Shown: positions 22,117-22,735 of the stretch, piece after piece
Numbering within the stretch: position 1 is the stretch's first letter
How the letters are laid out: every line of letters starts with the position of its first letter
DNA from: a virus
Reading direction: 5' to 3' (one strand)
Virus record (IMG/VR): IMGVR_UViG_3300025141_000828
Span: 1 to 22,735 of that record
DNA: 22,735 bases
Translations under genes and position numbers: made by a program
Notes under the pieces: model-generated
The model's input: only the letters and a program-made list of their open reading frames with translations
Databases searched by the model: none
Told to the model about the DNA's origin: nothing

Positions 22117-22139
22117 TTTGTAGTTAATTTTTTGAGTGC
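22117..22139. other. AT-rich junction between repressor relic and endolysin stop
   Basis: Short AT-rich stretch ending in TTTTTT (near 22129-22134) on the plus strand. No hairpin of strength precedes it. It lies between two convergent reading frames. Confidence 0.3.
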
Positions 22140-22637
22140 TTACAATTTTGAAACCGCTCTTCGACACCATCCGTACCAGAACTTCATCTGTGATGGTTTC
22201 TTTTGGACAAGCTTTGCATAATGCAAAACATTGTATGCAACCACTCTATCAATTTCAAGCTTCTGACACGCCTCTGCTGTCATTCGTCCAATCCTGCCGT
22301 CCACTGTAATTAATTTATCTTTTATGTTCTTATCGTTAGCCGCTTTCTGTAAAATCTTAATACCTCGCCGACCTTTATTAACTACCATATCAAATGTGAT
22401 TCCGTGCAGATGTTCTGGCAACATCTCTATCTTGAATTTCTTCCAATAAAACTCCCAATATATCTTGATTGCATCTGCCTTAGTCAAGTCAAGAATGTTC
22501 GTATCAGGAAATGCTCTTTTACTAATCCCAAACTTAGTCTCACCCCCAGCATCATCAGGATCGCAGACATAACCGCCTTCGTGTTCCAAAACTTTCTCAA
22601 CCTCACGAATGAAGATTTTGTTGTAAGCTAAATCCAA
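22140..22637 (-). CDS. Endolysin, GH108 N-acetylmuramidase type
   Basis: A 165-residue protein. The opening EVEKVLEHEGGYVCDPDDAG with GGETKFGISKRAFP is the glycoside hydrolase 108 signature, with E20 of EGGY as the catalytic glutamate. GITFDMVVNKG and RRGIKILQKAAND follow, then a PG_binding_3-like C-terminus with ITVDGRIGRMTAEA and FWYGWCRRA. There is no in-frame ATG before the active site and a stop lies six codons upstream, so the start must be TTG at 22637, one base after the upstream stop. It cuts peptidoglycan for lysis. No signal peptide is seen, so release would need a holin; the partial gene upstream is a candidate. Confidence 0.85.
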   Translation of the reverse strand: MDLAYNKIFIREVEKVLEHEGGYVCDPDDAGGETKFGISKRAFPDTNILDLTKADAIKIYWEFYWKKFKIEMLPEHLHGITFDMVVNKGRRGIKILQKAANDKNIKDKLITVDGRIGRMTAEACQKLEIDRVVAYNVLHYAKLVQKKPSQMKFWYGWCRRAVSKL

Positions 22638-22638
22638 A

Positions 22639-22734
22639 TTACTTACTTGCTTTTACCGCATTCTGTAACTTTGATAACTTTGCCGAGAAAGCTGCACCGC
22701 ACCAGATGATAACAAACGGCATTAGTGCCTCGTA
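22639..22734 (-). CDS. Hydrophobic protein, possible holin, partial (N-terminus outside window)
   Basis: The last 31 codons of a gene enter from the right edge: a hydrophobic segment LMPFVIIWCGAAF and then a basic tail SAKLSKLQNAVKASK, followed by TAA one base before the endolysin start. A transmembrane helix with a basic C-terminus directly upstream of a lysin fits a holin, but too little is visible to assign a family. Confidence 0.45.
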   Translation of the reverse strand, partial: YEALMPFVIIWCGAAFSAKLSKLQNAVKASK

Positions 22735-22735
22735 C

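Overview
This window is a stretch of a tailed double-stranded DNA phage genome (Caudoviricetes). Almost every gene lies on the minus strand and is read right to left. Start and stop codons often overlap (ATGA, TAATG, GTGA), so the genes form long translationally coupled operons. The order terminase, portal, scaffold, capsid, head-tail proteins, then very large internal/tail proteins, with no tape-measure, sheath or tube gene in view, suggests a short-tailed (podovirus-like) virion. The host cannot be named from the sequence. Shine-Dalgarno sites of GGAGG type show a bacterial host.

Reading in the direction of transcription: (1) lysis, 22735-22140: the end of a hydrophobic protein (possible holin) and a GH108-type endolysin starting at TTG. 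(2) A switch-like intergenic region, 22139-21904, with operator-like half-sites and a plus-strand 32-codon ORF that looks like the first half of a CI-repressor helix-turn-helix. (3) Early/replication module, 21903-16715: an excisionase-like HTH protein, a zinc-ribbon protein, a 29-residue membrane peptide, a YqaJ-type exonuclease with four cysteines placed as in Cas4/AddB iron-sulfur nucleases, a DUF1071 single-strand annealing protein, a replisome-organizer-like protein with five tandem TLGD units, a RusA resolvase, several small unknown proteins, and a PD-(D/E)XK-like nuclease behind a structured leader. (4) A decayed second replisome-organizer fragment, 16730-16420, broken at an (AG)5 run. 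(5) Late module, 16368-1: a small membrane protein, terminase small subunit, an 18-codon coupled micro-ORF, terminase large subunit, portal, a lysine-rich protein, scaffold, major capsid, decoration-like protein, two adaptor/head-completion-like proteins, a 918-residue stabilisation/nozzle-like protein with an inserted jelly-roll domain, three unknown structural genes, and a polyvalent protein of more than 997 residues that runs off the left edge and carries a possible ADP-ribosyltransferase-like domain.

How it fits together: the exonuclease and annealing protein form a two-component recombination pair; the organizer protein probably loads a helicase; RusA and the second nuclease process branched DNA; terminase and portal package DNA into a scaffold-built capsid. 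The most unusual points are two gene relics (repressor and replisome organizer), a roughly 83-nt structured element before the nuclease gene, and a 24-bp element found in the two intergenic gaps preceding late genes. No tRNA, CRISPR array, transposon, integrase or reverse transcriptase was seen.
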